Below, in pieces: positions 1-13,205 of a DNA stretch of 64,000 nt. The stretch covers positions 1,550,001 through 1,614,000 of the forward strand of contig JADNRZ010000011.1 of the NCBI GenBank assembly GCA_015501605.1, read 5' to 3'. Within the stretch, counting starts at the first letter, position 1. Every line of letters begins with the position of its first letter. The position numbers were made by a program, and so were the translations under genes. This stretch comes from Panaeolus papilionaceus (lineage: Eukaryota > Basidiomycota > Agaricomycetes > Agaricales). The notes beneath the pieces were generated by a model. That model saw nothing but the letters and a program-made list of their open reading frames with translations, ran no database searches and had not been told where the DNA came from.

Positions 1-613
1 GGGAAGGAAGAACAATAACCCGTTTAGAGCGGGACCATACCATGTAGCATCGGTACAGCTGCGCTGGAGATCAGTATCATGTTAATTCAGTTGGGTATGA
101 TTCCACTCACGAGAAGACTGTCGGCGATGACACTAGTATATTTTTGACTGTAAATGTTGGCATGTGATGGCGTTGCGGAGGAATACTCACTTATTTGTGA
201 TAAACAGTATGTATTTGGCATACGAGTTGGCGATGGGCACGGTCCGCCCATGAAGGATGTAGTGCACGACCATGTGCACGGAGATGATGATATCAGTTGT
301 TGAAATCGCGAACATCAGAATCGCAGCTATGCATAACGGCCATAGTGTCGTCCTCCTGTTCACGAAGAGGGTGTACATGCAGAAGATGAACGTCATGAAG
401 TACATTCCTAGAACAATGACGATGAGTATTGTAGATTCTATGCACACTGGTGTTTGGCAGACTTGCCATACAGAAAACTCTCAAACTGTACCACGCGTTA
501 CAACAATGCATTAAGGAGCAATAGTCTAGCAAACTCACCAGGAAGGCCCCAACATAGCCCGAGAGTGACCTGTTACCCCAGGACAGACCAGCGTCCACAT
601 CAGACCTTTGCAT
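1..613 (-). CDS. 7-TM-like membrane protein, 3' part beyond the window
   Basis: Minus-strand gene starting at the ATG at 611-613 and leaving the window at base 1, so the C-terminal part is missing. The first exon ends GAFL at a gtgagt donor near 538. Further exons give two strongly hydrophobic segments (around LIVIVLGMYFMTFIFCMY and WPLCIAAILMFAI). After an intron the reading continues with VIADSLL, then LYRCYMVWSRSKRVIVLPS at the window edge. This order (N-terminal GYVGAFL, two helices, IADSLL, YRCYxVW) is the pattern of a large family of Agaricomycete multi-TM proteins of unknown function. The short exon between 440 and 480 is unclear; it may use a very small or GC-AG intron. Role unknown; probably a plasma or internal membrane protein. 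Confidence 0.6.
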
Positions 614-3600
614 ATGGGTTGAAGGAGAGCCGGCGGGCACCTGCAGAAAATGGTGGGGGATGAAAGAAAACGTCAAGAAGATGCGCTGAAATTTGAGGCA
701 AACCATCACCACGAGAATGAAAGATCAAAATCTGTCGCCCATGATAGGGTCAAACCAAGTTGTCAATAGACTTTTACTTTCTTAGTCGGGTAAGCGAGTA
801 ATGCAAAATGCCGATGTCATGTCTCGATTCAGGGACGACCGCTTGGATGAAAGAGGGTTGCCCAGATGTGGAGAAAGTGGGTGAGCAAGTTCGGAATATG
901 GGCCACTTGGCTGTGCGCACTCGAGACGATAACACGAAAACAGATAAAATGAGCTCAACATTAACACAATGGGTCACTGGTCCATGATCAGTATTAATAC
1001 CTGGATATTTATAAATGTGGAGCACACACGGATACGGATTCAGTTGACAATCACGGCTGTGTCAAAGGATAAGCTCCAGAGAAAGGAAGTGTGACAACCA
1101 AACAGGATAGCATCTGGAAAATGGTAGGATGTAACCGGGTTTGCCTCGTTCTAGGGGAGAAGAACAGCAACGGGAACAAGAAAATCTTCTTTAACGAGCA
1201 TGAGAACTTGCAGGTATGTCAAAAGTGGGAAGTCGCAGAAAGGAAGTTCCTAAATTTTGGACGTAAAAAAGCTTGATCTTCTGGAAAACGTTGATCATTG
1301 AGAGCAGAAGCCGTTCAAATAATGATTACGATTACAATATAAGCCGATTTCGAATTATAGCTGTTTATCGTTACTTCTCTGCGTGGGCAACTGGGAGATG
1401 GGTTGTCAGCGGTCGTGAAGACCTCGTAATGGGATAGACTCACCATGTTGTTGCGATACATCGGCAGAAGACATGAACTTTACATCACGAAGATGCATGT
1501 GGAAAAAATTGAAAAAATTGCGAGTCATAGAGCATGCTCTCGTCGCTTGACTCCGTGGAAGACCCCTTAAACGAGGACATCGTAATGTCAAGAGGGATAG
1601 CACCTTGTATCCACAATTAAGAAACCCACTCTAAAAGCCCACACAGGCTTCCCCCGAGCATGTTATCAGTCCACATGAGGGACATAGCACCCAAGCTACT
1701 GCAAAACTTGCTCTGAAAAGGCATCCTACTGGAAACCTTTTCTCCAAAACCAGATGGATTCCTGTCCTCCCTTTGCCGGCGGCTCCGAGAAGGAGCGGAA
1801 GCGACATAGATTATTCAACGGTTCTCCAAGTGCCTAGCACGAGGTCTGCAAAGAGCCCGTCACCCACTCGCAAGTGTTACACACATGGATATTACAAACC
1901 TGGTATTTCTTGTGCGAACAAATGGCTGCGAGATCCAGATCCTTCCAAGCTCAGTGGTGATTATAGCCGTCTTCCTCTTCGTCCATGCAGCTTTACGCCT
2001 CACATATCACACAGCTGGAGATGACGAAAACAAGTTAAGTCCCCTCTGTTGTCGGTCGTTTTCGGATAGCGCATTATGCGGCACGCGAGAACGAATCTCT
2101 GTTACAACAGACCGAAGTCCTTTTCCCGAAGGAGTTGTAACTACCACAAACACACGAAGAAACCAACATACAGAGTTTATGGGCAAGTTTTCGTCATAAC
2201 CAAGCTAGGTGCAGCGACGTGCTACATTGCAGAGAGTCTTCAGACGGCTCACCCCGCGCATTTAGACGTGGATTGGAACACATTAACAAGCCAAATGGGT
2301 AGAAAAACCAAGCATGAATCCCAATAGCTTTACAAGAGGTCTTCGTGGAATTATCGACAGGTCCACAGACAGGGGCTACGAAAACACAAGCGACACAAGA
2401 ACCGCCTCTAAGCCTGTCGTGGGTAACAGCAAAAGTCAAGAAAAACACTGGAGTTGGTGAATTGCATAGATCGAGGGACAATATGTTTCAGCCGTCCTGT
2501 GTTGGAGGGTCTGAGGGTTGGGGGCAGGTCCGTGATATTGCAGAAGGTAAAACCCTTTGAAAAACGATGACCAGAATAAAGAATACAATGTCAACCACGC
2601 AGCCCAAGGAAAAGCCAATGCAGTGCCAGTGCATAGCATCATGCAACGCAACCATTGAGAAAGAGATCTGTTCTCTCCTTTTTTATACGGCTCTCCCATC
2701 CAGATCGCAGTCCATCGCTATTTGAATCTATCACTCTCCAGCCACGACGCCGTGAAGCTTTCACTACGCTCGCCGACGCTTTTGCAGTTCTCCAACAACG
2801 GTTTCACGTAGCTTCAAGGAAGCGGCAAACACCAGTTGTTGTACTGCACGGTACATGGAAGCTTGCTAAAACCGCACCGGGTTTTGGAAGGATGCTTCCA
2901 GGGTAAAGCCAAATGGCTGGGCCCAATTCTTTTTGTATGGAGGCTCCAATATGCCACGAGTGACAAGAGGATTGACAGAAAAACCATCCCAGAACGACGA
3001 ACCAAAAACAAGAGTGCATAATAGGATGTTTGGAGGGGAGCAGGCAATATCGATCGTGTATAACAGGATCTGTGCGTAGACTGCACAACATGTCTATGCG
3101 CCTAGCAACCAGAGAGTGTGCGTAGACCACCTCCTTGTTGGTATTGTCCTCCATACCAATACGATACCTCCCTAGTATTGGGCTGGCTTCATACCTGTCG
3201 AGGTGGAGAAGAATCCTTGTTTATCCGGCTTTGTCTTCCTGGAAGTAAGTGCAAAAGCAAACCATCCTCTATGATTACATATCACAACCATCCATACACC
3301 TAGCGAGGGCATGTGGATTGGTGGCAACAGTGATCTGTTCGGAGAGGGTAGGTAGCTGTGACGAACTTCTAGGCCCCCGAGACTAAGCAAACAGGATTCT
3401 GTACGGGTCCACAACATGGCGGAAGTATACCCAAGCACCAATACGTTCCGAGGAAGTAATACAGAGATAGCACAACAATTCACAGGTGGCAAGAGATTCT
3501 CCATAAATGGCATGCTTGATGCGACAAAGACACGTCGATGACATCAACTTTCAACTCTATATGTTCGTCAATTTGGTAGAGCGCCGCCTCCAAAGCTCAA

Positions 3601-4697
3601 TGGTATCCTGTCTACTCCCAGGAGTAAAAGTGAAAAGAATTGGTCCCGTAAGATCTTAGGGTTAGATGTCACCCCCCAAAGGGAAGTGGATCGTGTCGGC
3701 TGGTCGTGGTGGCGAAGGCAGAAATAGCAATGTCGTTACGAAAAGAAGAGTGCATCGAGCAATAAATGCAAGAAAAAGCCAGAGAATGAGGCTCAGACAA
3801 ATAGCAGCGCTTGGGTTGATGATGGTGGTTTCCTTTCAAGTTCAACACGCGCGGGACAACTTGGGTTGAACGGAAAAACGCGTACACAAAGGCAAGCAGT
3901 AACAACACAGCCACCTGATACAAAGCCCCTATCTTAGGCCATCACTAGGTATTCCCCGTTCTTATGCTTTCTTGCTTGCTTGTTAATACTCATCCATCTC
4001 TAGCTTTACAAAAAAAATCATCGATAGATTTATACGAAAGTATTTTGCTTGGACTTTTAAGTGACTTGTTCGTATTCAATTCAGGATTATTATCCACTTT
4101 TCTTCGGAGGTACTACTAATCTTATCTTCCACATGAGCGCGTCCACACTGCTTGCACAATTGGTTTCATGTTTTTTACTCGGTCGGGACAGGAACTCAAT
4201 AGAAAGTGTCATTTTTTGTGGTAGTTTACTAGGGGACTGCGGATGTGTTGCCACGCCAAAATCCGTGACCAACAATTAGGTTCCCATTCCAGTTGTAGTT
4301 TGTTGAAGAGGCCAACTTTGCATATTTATGGGGCTCAGAGAAGAAACTCCCATAGGATTCTCAGCGTAATCTTTGTCAGTGACTCAGCGGTAGATGTTCC
4401 GGGCACTATTCCTGATACACTCCCGTGATCATTCGTTCACAAGACTTTGATTCCATCGAAGGCTATTTTGTACAGTCAGCAAAACAGTCATATTCAAGGA
4501 CACTCAAAAGCGGTATTTATCTTCGCAGGCCCGCCACTTAGGGTGTGAGATACATGTGGTCGATGCTCAGTTGACGAGCTGAGGCTGGAATATCTACGAT
4601 CCGATAAGCCCCTGAATGATGAATGTTGAATTTCCTCCAATACTTAATGTCGAGCATTGGAAGAATTGAACCCATCATCACTCCTACTTCAATCGCA
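614..4697. other. 4 kb gene-poor stretch
   Basis: No gene could be supported here. Hydrophobic open stretches occur on the plus strand near 1910-2010 and on the minus strand near 2940-3060 and 3860-3920. The minus-strand ones recall membrane helices and could be remnants of a decayed membrane-protein gene like the one at the left edge, but they could not be joined by good splice sites. No repeat, terminal inverted repeat or transposase was recognised. Confidence 0.35.
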
Positions 4698-6166
4698 ATG
4701 TCCAACTCCTCTACACCAAAACTCGATGTCGAATTTGCTCGATCACAATTCCCAGCACTGAAGAGCGGTTTCGTCTTCGCTGATAATGCTGGTGGATCGC
4801 AAGCCGCCGTTGAAGTCGTCAACCGCATCACAGATTACTTGCTAAACACCAACGTACAACTAGGGGCAGACTACTCCGTTTCTGTCCAAAGCACACAGCG
4901 TGTAGCTGATGGTCCGGTTGAAGGAGCCAAGCTCTTCAATGCCGCATCTCCGGACGAGTTCGTTTTCGGAAGCAGCTCGACGCTCAATCTCGAAAATCTT
5001 GCACGAGGTTTGGAAAGTGGTATTAATTCGAGTGATGAGTTTATTATTACAGGAGAGCATGAAGGTAGGCATGAATGATGTATGTACCTTGGATCAAGGG
5101 CCGATCTAATCTCCGTTTAAAAGCCAATGTCGGGCCATGGAAGAAACTCGCCTCGAGAACAGGCGCAACAGTCAAGCACTGGCAGCCAAGACCATCCAAC
5201 CCCGAGAATCCGTATTCTGTAAAACACTACGTCGAAGATCTCATTCCCCTTATCTCTGAAAAAACTCGCATCGTCGCTTTTTCTGCCTGCTCGAACATCT
5301 TAGGTTCCATTGTTCCCGTAAAGGACGTCGTAAAAGCCATCCGCGAGACTGCCAAGGCGCGCGGTGCACCCAAGGTCGAAATTTCAGTTGACTGCGTCGC
5401 CTATGCCCCTCACCGCCTAATGGACGTGAGGGACTGGGACGTTGACTTCTGCGTTTTCTCGTTTTACAAGGTATGCCCTGCGCATTATAACATGATCTGT
5501 TCAAAGTTCATCAAGTTTGTTCTCTCAGCTTTATGGTCCCCACATATCCGGTCTCTACGTCAAGGCATCTGCCCTGGAGAAGTCTGTCTCGAAGATCGTT
5601 CATCACTTCCTTGACGTCAACACAGTGGCCTACAAACTCCAGCCAGGTGGACCGGGATATGAGCTCGTTTACGGAACAACAGGAGTCCTGGCCTACCTTC
5701 AGTCTCTGAGCCCCACAGGATCTCTCAAGGACACTTTCGATGCCATTGCTCAGCACGAGCAGGTCATTCTTGAGCCTCTCCTCGGCTTCCTCACTGCGAA
5801 AGAGCAATGGGATCGTGGAGTCAGAATTGTAGGAGAACAGATGACTGGGCTATCTCGAGTCCCTACCGTTAGCTTCGTTGTTGTGGGTCAGCGACCTTTG
5901 AGCAGCAAGAGAATTGTGGAGATCTTCGACTCACGCGGTGGGGTACGCAGTCGTAAATAAATCGAATGTAGATCACTTCGAACTAACATTGTCCGTAGAT
6001 TGGCATTCGTTATGGGCATTTCTACGCCTACACCCTCATCAAGGAGTTATCGCCGAGTATTGACGTCGACGATGGTGTTGTTCGAATCTCCCTCGTACAC
6101 TACAACACGCTGGAAGAGGTCAACAGGATCATTGCAGTTTTGAAGGACATTTTTGCATCGGAGTAA
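4698..6166 (+). CDS. class V aminotransferase / cysteine desulfurase-like PLP enzyme
   Basis: Four exons (4698-5064, 5124-5470, 5529-5942, 5999-6166) give 431 aa. The fold-type I PLP pattern is clear. ADNAGGSQ lies near residue 35 and GSSSTLNLENLARG near residue 95. CSNILG and VDCVAYAPHRLMDV lie in the central third (VDCVAYAPH is the Asp that holds the pyridine nitrogen). SFYK|LYGPHISGLYV carries the PLP lysine at the exon 2/3 junction. The family includes cysteine desulfurases and isopenicillin N epimerases; basidiomycete members usually lack a proven substrate. An in-frame ATG at 4623 would add 25 residues, but MSNSSTPKLDVEF aligns with the usual family start. No partner Fe-S genes lie nearby, so a role in sulfur mobilisation is not implied. 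Confidence 0.88.
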
Positions 6167-6612
6167 TCTCTTTGGTATCGTCAGTTGGCAGTTTTCTCTT
6201 TGTAATGAAAGGATAATGAATTATGGAGTTGTCTACGTATATGGCGGGCTTAAAAATTAGAAAGAAATTCCGAAAACAAGCGAGTAAGGTGTACCATTCT
6301 CTACATACAATATTCACGGCCTAGCCGTCGCATAGAGACACCAGAGCTTGTAGTGACAACGTGGACGTGTAAATTCGTGTCGAGACTCCAACGTATGGCT
6401 GCAAGCATGCGATATGTCGATTTCAATGGTATCGACTCTGAGGAGACATTCGTTCGAAGGGGTGCGCTGGGTTCGACGAGAGCTAAACATTTGGTTGTAC
6501 ATGTGACCTGTATTCTGAAGCATTATTGAATTACGCGCATGCTTTTATCATTGAGATTCGGGAAAAGGTCGCCCTTGAATTCAACATGTATTTATGGTAA
6601 AGCAACCCAAGG

Positions 6613-9039
6613 TCAAGCAATGTGTTCAGCAGAAGCTTGACACCCCGCGACCTTTTCAGGATCACCAGTTAACAGAAGCGACGAATCCTCTGATACCTGC
6701 TCAGAATTGCTCTCCTGGGAATTTTTTTCGTCCAGCATTGAGGGTGTCGTCTCTGCCTCTGCCTTTCGTTGTTCTTGCTGTTCCGCTTCAAGAACGTCTC
6801 TAAATAGTCTCATGTCTAGCAGGTGGTCCTGCAAGACTGCGACAACCCCTCGCCGTTGGGAAGACGTCAAGCTTATTTCCTCTCGAAGCTGTGGATAGGC
6901 GTCCAGGTAGGCTGTCACGATTTTATCCCTCTCCCAAGTCTGAGCCAGGCCAAACATAGCAAGCTCTCTGGCCCCTAAAAATTCGTCGGGATGTATGGTC
7001 AACACACTGACATAAATTGCAACACGGCTTGGCACATACCAAAGAAGATACGTAGCAAGGTCGTTCCGAATATCACCGCAAAGACAGCAGAAATAGCCGT
7101 CCAGAAACCACCGATGGTAGCAAATCCGCTGATCACAGACTTTTCCTTTCTGTCCGCGTCAAATCGGAATTCACGGGTGTCGAAGCCACAGAGCAATTGA
7201 ACGGACGATACATTGGGGGATGATGACGGGCTTGATAACAAGGGAATCGCATGCTGAATGTGGGGGACTAGATAGGTAACGTCTGGAGACTGTCATACGG
7301 ATGTGGTGAGACAACGTAACATCTGGATAAATGACGGAAATCATACATCAAAAAAACCGAGTATGGCCAAATACTGCTTTCGAAGGCTATAATATGCAGT
7401 TCTGCCCCTGACCGACACCGTGACAATGTAATTTCCACCTCGCGGAAGGGGCAAAGGGGCGACATCTGAAATCACCTGGCGGATGCTCACGTCTGTGAGA
7501 TTCGTCAGACTGGGGTAAATAGCGATCGGGGCCGTTCCGCCCATCAACCGGGTTTGAGGATCGAGCACCCCAAAGTCAACGCTGATGAGCACTTCACTGC
7601 GAGCTACAAATCATAATTAGCATTCACGTTTGTGTTGATCGAATAAGTGAACTTACACCAATATCCGCGGTATGGAGAAAGATTCGGACACCCGATCATA
7701 AAGAAACTGTCAAGGTACCCTTGGGCTCGCGAGATGTTGGGACCATATTCCGGCCTCGGTATCACATCTTGTATGTTGTCACAAGGCATTTGGCGAATCG
7801 TTCCTGTGAGTTGGCAAGAGAGTTGTTAATTCGTTGAACGCGGGGAGTGAATGATACGGAAAGCACAGACCATCGCCATCTTCGAATACAATACTGACAT
7901 TCACGGCCTTGTGAACCTTATCCTCAATACTCTGCTGCCAGGATTGGCTTCCGAGACTTGTTCCCTGGATTAGAAAGTTGATTCGCTATTAGGTCCTAAA
8001 GTTGGAGCGGGATAACTTACGAAAAAAAACGTCCATGTTCCCGCTTCAAAGGCTCGCTTCCACGGCGCGTCCTCGAATACCCATGCCGGATCGCCGGCGT
8101 GCGGGTAATTATACCTCGTTGTTCGACTCTCTTTCATTGGTACTGAACCGGACTCGAGGAAGGGCTGAACGGCTACGGACAACAGTCCGTAAATAATAAT
8201 TGCCACCATCATCCCCCCTGCAATTATTCCCCGTAGTAGTCTAACCCAAATTCCTTCACCTCTTCATGGTCCGTCAAGTAATGTTCAACGTTAATAACAA
8301 TGATTTTCAGGCCAGTCCGAGCTTACTTACAGGAATTGCTTAGATGTCAAAGACCTCCCAAATAACAAGGAAAACCCGACTGGAAGCCTGGATTCAGAGA
8401 CGCCCTTCCTACGAGATCTGTCTTCGAGCAAATTAAACGGCTTGTTTAAATTCTTTCCTTTGTGTCGGATGATGGCGGCAATTCGAAGAACAAACAGGTG
8501 GACAAGAAGGAAAATAATTGTAATAGAAGATATGGCCGTCCCGACTCCCCATTCATCGGTTTGATAGAATGGAAAATATGTCAGTGCCACGACTCCGACT
8601 AGTACAGGTTAAGCAGTTCTAGTAAATCACGATGCTTTGAGCTTACAACCATGCACAAGTACTCACAGATTAACTCCAGAAAGAGCAGGAGTAGATCAAG
8701 CCAGCGTGGAATAAAGGCGAACTTGAACGCGCTGTGGTGCAATATTACTCGCATTAACACACCAGAACTAAAGCTGAACACAACTTACCTTAGGGCATGA
8801 TGCAACACAACAAACCCCAGAACTACCGCAGAAAATACCAAATCCTCCTGCTCATTATTACTTTTCACATTTGGATATTGAATGGCCAAAGCGCACAGGT
8901 TTCCTAAAGATGCGATGAGCAGCAGCCGAAGAGAGACGAGTTTCAGGGTTGAGCTGAAGTATAAGGACTCCATGACATTTTTTATACCAGTCCACAACCT
9001 GCTCCAGACCCGACGGCGCTTCGGACGAGCATGCTCCAT
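6613..9039 (-). CDS. multi-TM protein of unknown function, copy 1
   Basis: Minus-strand gene with many short introns; start taken at MEHARPKRRR (ATG at 9037-9039), with an in-frame upstream ATG at 9124-9126. The N-terminal half holds three or four hydrophobic segments: SLRLLLIASLGNLCALA, DLVFSAVVLGFVVL, FIPRWLDLLLLFLELI and a segment around ISSITIIFLLVHLFVL. A further helix (AGGMMVAIIIYGLLSVAVQ) lies before a long, probably lumenal or outside, middle region. One last helix (ISGFATIGGFWTAISAVF) lies before a soluble tail of about 110 residues ending at a TGA at 6613-6615. It is clearly paralogous to the plus-strand gene at 22836-25176; shared stretches include FKFAFIPR/FKFWFVPR, the last helix, and a tail with AYPQLREE/LYPRIQSD and LFRD/LFRE. 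I do not recognise a named domain. Confidence 0.72.
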
Positions 9040-10195
9040 GATAAGGCAGCAGGGGAGACTATTAAAGGTGTTGGAATATGGAGCGGACGATGGATCAAAA
9101 CCGTGATGGGAAATACCACCGAACATATGTTCTGCCTTATATATTGTTGACTGAGAGAATCCTACGTAGCCATAGATAGATTTTCAAGTGATTTTGAAGT
9201 TTCCTAGGCCAGGACACCCTCGTGCAGGGTGGTCTTTTTGTTTCAAGTTATCAGTGAGGTTCGGCGTCGCCTGTGAAGAGCATGTCCAGTGGTTACAAGT
9301 GACTGTCAGAAGACAGTTACAAGAAGCGGGTCGTTTCAATACATTTCTTGCTATACGATGAAACGAAGATTCTTTCCGGAATTTTGGAATTAATTTCCTC
9401 ACACGGCCCCGCTGCAAAATCCGATAAGCGCCTACAGCCACAGGCGCTATCGGTGACAGCCGGCCTCCTTGTTCCATATTATTATTGTAAAAACCCTCCA
9501 CGTCAACAGCTCGTATTGTATCTAATCTCCAAAACTGTGAGTCTTTATCCTTGCAAATATCGTGGAAGGCAGTATACTGAGTGCATGGGCTCAAGCATTT
9601 ATCGAACGCATCGAAGAGCACGTGCCATGCTTCACCATGGCCACGAACGAAGGAGAACACTCTCCCTGGTCCTAACTTACCTGATCCATCTCTCGACAGC
9701 GACCCTTCTACATATTATCAATTCAGGGACTTTACAAAAGAGAAACAATTCAATTGAAAAGACATGTTCACTAGCTATATGCATGCATCTATGTATTAAT
9801 ATTACTGCGTCCATCATCTCCGAGACTCCATCACGGATTTCAGTATGTCGGACTCAGGTTCGAATTCCACCTTCAATATGGCCTTGATCTGATTCTGAGC
9901 AACTTGAGCTACCATTTAAGGTATAAATAAAGCTCGTTCGATGCAGACATGCGGGGTCAGAAGGCCATTCGAAAGGGGTGCGTTTCAATTGGAAAATGTT
10001 ATGAAAATCCATGCTTCTTGACATGCACATGACCATCCCTTTGATGTGATTTAGTTGACACAATCGCTTCTCATTCAGCGCTGCATGTCATCGGTTTCAA
10101 AAACTCGAGTAATTGATACATCTGTTATTTGAGGGCATCCACATCAAGCCCTCGGCTGGGTGCGAAGTAAATAGGGAGGACGGTATGAAACTACA
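9040..10195. other. intergenic
   Basis: Between the 5' end of the membrane protein and the 3' end of the P450. A 158-codon minus-strand open frame at 9184-9660 contains a protein-like stretch (GEAWHVLFDAFDKCLSPC) and could be an exon of an unrecognised small gene. It starts at GTG and no splice-consistent ATG was found, so it is not called. Confidence 0.3.
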
Positions 10196-12421
10196 TCAAT
10201 CTTGATGATGGTGAATTAGTTGCTCGATAGCTTTCGAACGGGGCTCAAACCGCATTTTGAAGGGTTCAGGCAGGCTGCGTCGGCAGATCAGAAAACCGGA
10301 CCATTCCAGTAAAGATCAATCAAAGCTTACTTGAGGCACCCTGTTCGCATGGGGTGATCTAGTCCACCTGTCTCATCTACCCTTTGGAAGTCGAACGCAG
10401 CGATAAGATATGAGACAGTGATCCACACGAAGGCGTCAGCGAGATATCTGCCGGGGCATATTCTGGGTTTCATAGAGAACGTGAGCCTGACTTTATATTT
10501 ACACTTGAGGGCAGCACGCGGATACACACCTTCGTCCAAATCCATACATGCATATCGAAGGGTCGGGAATGTCTTTATCAATAGATTTTCTGTCGGATGC
10601 AAGATACCTATCAGGGTTGAATATGTGTGCGTCTTGGAACAGGTTTTGATCTCGTAGAATACCCCTGTTGCGATAGTTATTTAAATGGGGCTCGATGTAC
10701 AACGATCAAAGATGAAACACACCAAGCATTTCCCATAACAATCGAGCCTTTAGGAATTCTGTACCCTTTGTAAACGAGCTCTTCTGTTGTAAGATGAGGC
10801 ACTCCTGTGGTGCCAAATTAGTGGTGGAAAACCAACTAGATAGAAACTGGAAATAGGGCCAGAATCTCACCAAGAGGGATTGGAGACCTCCATCGCTGTA
10901 TTTCTTTGATGAGTGACGACGTTATTGGAAGCACGTTTTCGTCTTCGTATGTCGGCAAGTTGCCAATCCCAAGGACCTCATCCATTTCCATCTGAGCGCG
11001 TTTGACTGCTTCGGGGTGATTCAAGAGGAGGTGCACAGCTGACATCAATGCTGTAAATGTCTAGACAAAATGATTATGAAACACCACAATGAAGATAAAA
11101 ATGCGGCTGTGATACCGTGTCTCCAGCAGCTAAAATTAAATGTCAGATTTCTCCTCCTGTAGCTGAACCACACTACTTACCGCCGTAGGTTGAGCCAGCA
11201 ACAGCTTGGATATCACACTCTTGCCCCGATGCATCATTTTGCTCCAAGCTAAACGCGACGAAGGATGGGGAGAAGATGCCTGATTCCTGCAATACGACGC
11301 ATAAATTTAGTCTCGCGTTGAAAAGGAGGAAGGATGGATTCTGGCTCGGACTCACAGAAATTTCCTTCGCCTTCCAGTACGTAGCTTTGAACATATCAGC
11401 ACGCTTCTTGAATCCAATTTCGGCTTTTCGTTTGAAAGAGGCACCAGGAAACCAACTGGGGACGTATTTCAACACTGGCAAGGCATCCACTAGGAATGCA
11501 CCAGGCGTGAAGGCTTCCACCACAGGCTGGACTGCGTCTTCTACCAGCCGAAGCCAATAGTCGTCTCGGGACTTGACGTCAATTCCATATGTTATCCCAA
11601 GAGTAACCTCCCCAGTTAAACTAAGATGTAATAGTCAGCGAGAGCTGTCATCCCATCGAGAAAACTCACTATCGAAGTTCCTCCGCTAAATCAACAGTCC
11701 TGGCACGGAATCGTTGCAACAATCGCCTGCAAGCACGATCCTGGTAAGGTCGAAATCGTTTCACTGCATCAGGGCCCATCTCTCTCGAGAATATTTTTCG
11801 ATGTAGTCGCCTAAGAAGACAATAAATACGTCATCAGCCATTACACAATAGAGATATTACCAAGTGTCGCCTGTATTCGTGAATGTGTTGTCAAATCATC
11901 TGCAAATCCGATGCAAAACGACTTAATATGTACCATAATCCTTTAATGAGAACGAGTCCTCCCAGCCTAGAAGCTCTCTGATCATGGGTAACCTTGGGCT
12001 AGACGGAATGCTACGATGAGCTTGACAAGTGACAGTACAAGAAAGGAATTGACTACCGTCCCGAGCAGGTCGCCGTATTCTTTTCGAAGACTTCAGAAGC
12101 AGCATTCAATGTGTCGAGCACGACGAGATGAGTCCCAGCTGCGTTGAGATAAAGAATGTCCGTGTCTGATAGCAATTGATTAGCTATAGAAAACGACCTG
12201 GAGAAGAAACAACACTCACCGAGCTCCTTACACCAATCATGATAGGTTTCCCATTCCTGGGATGTTGGACGTTGCAGCAAGTTTCCTAGTAAAGGTAGGC
12301 GTTTCGGGCCAGGAGGAAGTGGTAACCTGTTCTTGGAGTAATGCTTAAAACTGCGAAAACATAGATAGACCAGTGTAGCTGCTACGACGGAGGAAAGCCA
12401 TTGAACGAAGGTGGGCTCCAT
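10196..12421 (-). CDS. cytochrome P450 monooxygenase
   Basis: Minus-strand P450 with about ten short introns. ATG at 12419-12421 opens with a membrane anchor (WLSSVVAATLVYLCF) followed by the proline hinge LPLPPGPKRLPLLGNLL. The I-helix AAGDTTFTAL is assembled across an intron near 11090-11130. The ExxR motif is in LIKEIQRWRSP (about 10905) and the PERF-like motif in NPDRYL. The heme loop FGRRICPGRYLA is formed by splicing at 10531/10469, with the cysteine ligand in the second part. The last exon reads LPEPFKMRFEPRSK and stops at TGA 10196-10198. It resembles basidiomycete CYPs annotated as O-methylsterigmatocystin oxidoreductase-like; the true substrate is unknown. No other biosynthetic genes surround it, so a secondary-metabolite cluster is not supported. 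It acts at the ER with a cytochrome P450 reductase encoded elsewhere. Confidence 0.9.
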
Positions 12422-13205
12422 AATCGAGGACAAGCGAATCTGGGAAGAGGAGTATCACCCCGTTTACTTTTTATGCCTCGTCTTCGTGGTGAGAAGGGGC
12501 GGAAAATGGTTAGTCTTGATAAGACATGGGACTTGAACCGAGCTACATAGGTGCCCTGAATTTCCACTGGCAGGCAATGGTTGTAGATCAATTGACCAAC
12601 CTATACTTATCTCATGTGCCCTCCGGAGATTCTCTTTGCGAAAACCATGTGGCCAGTCAATTACGTACATGGCCGATAACAAGTATGATAAGAAAAGCTT
12701 TCCATGAGGCGGCTGCTGAGTCGCTTTTTTAAGAATGCTGAAATTGTATTGAGTCCTGAGAATATAAAAAAGTGACCAGAGAAAACGCACCCATTCGACA
12801 GTTTGTGTGAAAAATAATATAGAAACGAGGTGTGTATCACGGAAAGTCGAGCTGTCAAATTCGTGTTGTGGCTTTTCTAGAAGCCAGGACAGACACCCAG
12901 AGTTGGACGTAATCACAAGCGACAGATAACTGAAGGGAGAATTGTCAGTTTAAGAAATAAAAGGTATATTAGCGATGGGTGTACACAATAATGATACATA
13001 TTTCAATGCAAGTGCGACTAATGAAGACCGAAAAAAATAGCGATGGGCAAGCAAAGTGAAGAGATACCGTAAATTTACTCGAGTGTCTTCTAAGATTGTG
13101 GGCTGAAAAAATGATGATGAGAGGGAATGAACGTGCTAATGGGCGTTGGAGACTTGTAATCTATAGCTGCATCCAACTGTGGTTAGACGAAGGGTAGAAA
13201 ATAGT
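12422..13205. other. intergenic, P450 upstream region
   Basis: Upstream of the P450 and downstream of the hydrolase, both on the minus strand. It contains a minus-strand GGTTCAAGTCC motif near 12530 that resembles a tRNA T-loop, but the rest does not fold as a tRNA. A 150-codon minus-strand frame (12464-12916) shows no protein-like features beyond its length. Confidence 0.35.

Noticed and set aside
4623..4697. Longer N-terminus for the class V PLP enzyme from the ATG at 4623
   Set aside because: The 25 extra residues do not resemble the family or a targeting peptide; the ATG at 4698 fits the family start.
9184..9660. 158-codon minus-strand open frame
   Set aside because: Starts at GTG and has no supported ATG exon. 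It contains a protein-like stretch but not enough to call a gene.
10196..12421. Secondary-metabolite cluster around the P450
   Set aside because: Neighbours are housekeeping or unknown membrane genes; no synthase, transporter or cluster regulator is present.
12515..12615. Possible tRNA on the minus strand (GGTTCAAGTCC T-loop-like motif with weak terminal pairing)
   Set aside because: The T-stem has two mismatches, no anticodon loop with U33 and purine 37 fits, and the spacing is too long.
12464..12916. 150-codon minus-strand open frame upstream of the P450
   Set aside because: No conserved-looking segment or splice extension; it overlaps the P450 promoter and is probably chance.
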